Source: Rickettsia typhi (lineage in GTDB: Bacteria > Pseudomonadota > Alphaproteobacteria > Rickettsiales > UBA1997). From it: a stretch of DNA of 7,907 bases. The stretch covers positions 1 through 7,907 of the forward strand of contig CAMDAI010000056.1 in the NCBI GenBank assembly GCA_945888585.1, read 5' to 3'. Positions 6,744 to 7,907 of this stretch are shown here, piece by piece. Positions within the stretch are counted from its first letter, which is position 1; each line of letters starts with the position of its first letter. The position numbers were made by a program, and so were the translations under genes. The notes beneath the pieces were generated by a model. The model was given only the letters and a program-made list of their open reading frames with translations, had not been told where the DNA came from and did not search any database.

Positions 6744-7907
6744 TTAAAATTTATCTGTATCTGGCAGAGAAGGTATAGTATACTCATCCTTAACTTCAGA
6801 CTTGGGGTAGGTTGCAGATGGTGCAGATGGTGCTGAAGGATTCTTTTTTATCGGTGGCGGAGGAGGAGTGGAAGATTTAGCGCTAGCATTAATTGCTGGT
6901 GCTGAGTCATTACTAGATTCAACTTTTGGAGCAACATTTGCTGGTTGGACAGAATTTGAACTCAAAGTTTCTTTAGATTTCTTATCTTCGTTTTTTACTG
7001 GAGCTGAAGGATTTGATATAGCAGGATTGTTATTAGCAGGAGAGATATTTTGATTGCTAATTACCGGGGTTGCTGAATCTTTTTTCTTAATAAAAGGCTT
7101 GATTTTATATGCTATATGCTTTTTACCTAAAAAGTTATATTTTTTTTCGCCTGAAGAAATGGAATCATTTTTTAATTTATTATCTGGCAATTCGGATTCA
7201 ATGCTTTTATCTCTAATTTTATCTTCTCCACCAAGATTATAAATAACTTCATCTTTATAGCTTGACATAGGTTTTTTGTCTTTTAAAACTGAATCCGAAG
7301 GAATGGGAGTTATTAACTTTTTTTCAGAAACTTCTGTTTTTGTATTATTCGATTCTGACTCAAGTTCTTTCTTTATTTCCAATGTTGTAGGATACGGAGT
7401 TTGGGGAAATTTATAATTTTTTGAAAATTTATTTCCTAAAAATAAATATGCAGCACCTTTCTTGTCTAATTTTTTATTGGGAATAAGAGATTGATTTGGT
7501 TCATTATTTTGTATTACTGCTGGCAAAGATTTATTTGATGAATATTTACTTTCTGTAGCTTTATCATTTTTTGGATTTTCAACTAATTTGGGGCTTTCAA
7601 CTGTCTTACCCATGAAGTTATAAATTTTTTCTAGAACTCCATTGTCATTTTTTACAAATTTATTAGAAGATGAATTATTTTTACTTACTCTTTCTAAAAA
7701 GCTTGTAAGCAATTGTTGCATAGAAAGGTTATCTTTTTTCTTGGCAATATATGAAGCTTCATTAATTTGATTTTTTAGTGTATTTAAATCAATTGAATTA
7801 TAGTTAAAATTATTAATTAGTATACCAAGGCACTCTAGACATTCCGAACTTGCTGAATGAATTATAGCGCTTTCTTTAAAAGAGTTGAGTTTTCCAATTT
7901 CTGCATT
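6744..7907 (-). CDS. Low-complexity repeat protein with proline-rich tail, N-terminus beyond window edge
   Basis: I do not recognise this protein. An ATG at 7721 would give 325 residues, but the same frame is open for a further 62 codons to the window edge, which is improbable by chance in such AT-rich DNA, so the gene almost certainly starts outside the window; at least 387 residues are visible. The first 75 or so visible residues look helical. The rest is rich in Lys, Ser, Asn, Glu and Pro and looks disordered. It contains four spaced hexapeptides: YNFMGK, YLFLGN, YNLGGE and YNFLGK (96-101, 154-159, 223-228, 257-262 counted from the window edge). The last 110 residues are Ala/Pro/Ser/Asn-rich, with a run of five prolines (STPPPPPIKK) and SAPSAPSA. 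No membrane segment or enzymatic motif is seen. It ends 42 bases before the preferred lipoprotein start, so it is probably co-transcribed with it. A scaffold, surface or secreted host-interaction protein is possible but unproven. Confidence 0.7.
   Translation of the reverse strand, partial: NAEIGKLNSFKESAIIHSASSECLECLGILINNFNYNSIDLNTLKNQINEASYIAKKKDNLSMQQLLTSFLERVSKNNSSSNKFVKNDNGVLEKIYNFMGKTVESPKLVENPKNDKATESKYSSNKSLPAVIQNNEPNQSLIPNKKLDKKGAAYLFLGNKFSKNYKFPQTPYPTTLEIKKELESESNNTKTEVSEKKLITPIPSDSVLKDKKPMSSYKDEVIYNLGGEDKIRDKSIESELPDNKLKNDSISSGEKKYNFLGKKHIAYKIKPFIKKKDSATPVISNQNISPANNNPAISNPSAPVKNEDKKSKETLSSNSVQPANVAPKVESSNDSAPAINASAKSSTPPPPPIKKNPSAPSAPSATYPKSEVKDEYTIPSLPDTDKF
6813..6839 (-). repeat. 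Short 9-base tandem repeat encoding Pro-Ser-Ala
   Basis: On the plus strand tgcagatgg occurs twice in a row (6813-6821 and 6822-6830), followed by a diverged third unit, tgctgaagg. In the minus-strand protein this encodes the SAPSAPSA part of the proline-rich tail. The unit is a multiple of three, so gain or loss of copies would keep the frame. With only two perfect copies it is a minor repeat. Confidence 0.7.
7122..7622 (-). repeat. Four dispersed Y-N-F-x-G-K-like hexapeptide coding repeats
   Basis: Within the low-complexity protein, similar hexapeptides are encoded at 7605-7622 (YNFMGK), 7431-7448 (YLFLGN), 7224-7241 (YNLGGE) and 7122-7139 (YNFLGK). Start-to-start spacing is 58, 69 and 34 residues. 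The first and last differ at one residue. The linkers are not obviously similar, so this looks like a short linear motif kept in a disordered chain rather than a duplicated domain. Short basic segments follow three of the copies. Confidence 0.6.

Noticed and set aside
6868..7242. Two consecutive plus-strand open frames (6868-7053 and 7054-7242) opposite the proline-rich protein
   Set aside because: They mirror low-complexity minus-strand coding; their hydrophobic translations are what antisense of Ser/Lys/Pro/Asn-rich codons gives. The minus frame continues open on both sides.
7719..7721. ATG at 7721 as the true start of the proline-rich protein
   Set aside because: The frame has no stop for 62 codons upstream to the window edge, and no Shine-Dalgarno sequence precedes this ATG, so an internal methionine is more likely.
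6744..7907. WH2-type actin-binding repeats in the proline-rich protein
   Set aside because: The hexapeptide repeats lack the amphipathic helix plus L-K-K-V/T pattern of WH2 domains; only the polyproline run recalls actin-nucleating proteins.

Overview
The window reads as one unbroken minus-strand gene cluster from an AT-rich alphaproteobacterium, most plausibly an intracellular lineage of the Rickettsiales or Holosporales kind. Three things point there: the strongly AT-biased DNA; a leucyl-tRNA synthetase whose zinc-ligand cysteines are replaced in the manner I associate with alphaproteobacteria; and a DUF3576 lipoprotein directly upstream of leuS, a pairing typical of that class. The genus cannot be fixed from the sequence alone.

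All genes run from high to low coordinates. (1) 7907-6744 is the 3' part of a low-complexity Lys/Ser/Asn/Pro-rich protein that enters from beyond the right edge. It carries four copies of a Y-N-F-x-G-K-like hexapeptide and a proline-rich tail. (2) 6701-6189 is a DUF3576 lipoprotein. (3) 6180-3016 is leuS. (4) 2984-1482 is a complete antiporter-like membrane subunit of the MrpD/NuoM/NuoN superfamily. (5) 1461-1 is a second, divergent subunit of the same superfamily with a GTG start, cut by the left edge. Intergenic gaps are only about 8 to 42 bases, with no visible terminator or convincing promoter, so a single operon or read-through cluster is likely. No RNA gene, insertion sequence, CRISPR array or long non-coding stretch was seen.

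The most striking feature is inside leuS. The protein is 1054 residues where about 830-870 is usual. The excess is one block of about 200 residues in the CP1 editing domain, between the AHDERD motif and the FNSQFLDG segment. The block reads as an entire transglutaminase-like (papain-fold) protein with an apparently intact Cys441-His479-Asp496 triad and the LDARGNK signature, while the rest of the synthetase, including HIGH, KMSKS and the editing motifs, is intact. A second point of interest is that the two antiporter-like subunits have lost different ion-path residues, in a complementary pattern. Translation and membrane ion transport share the cluster with no obvious functional link; shared transcription in a reduced genome is the simplest reading.
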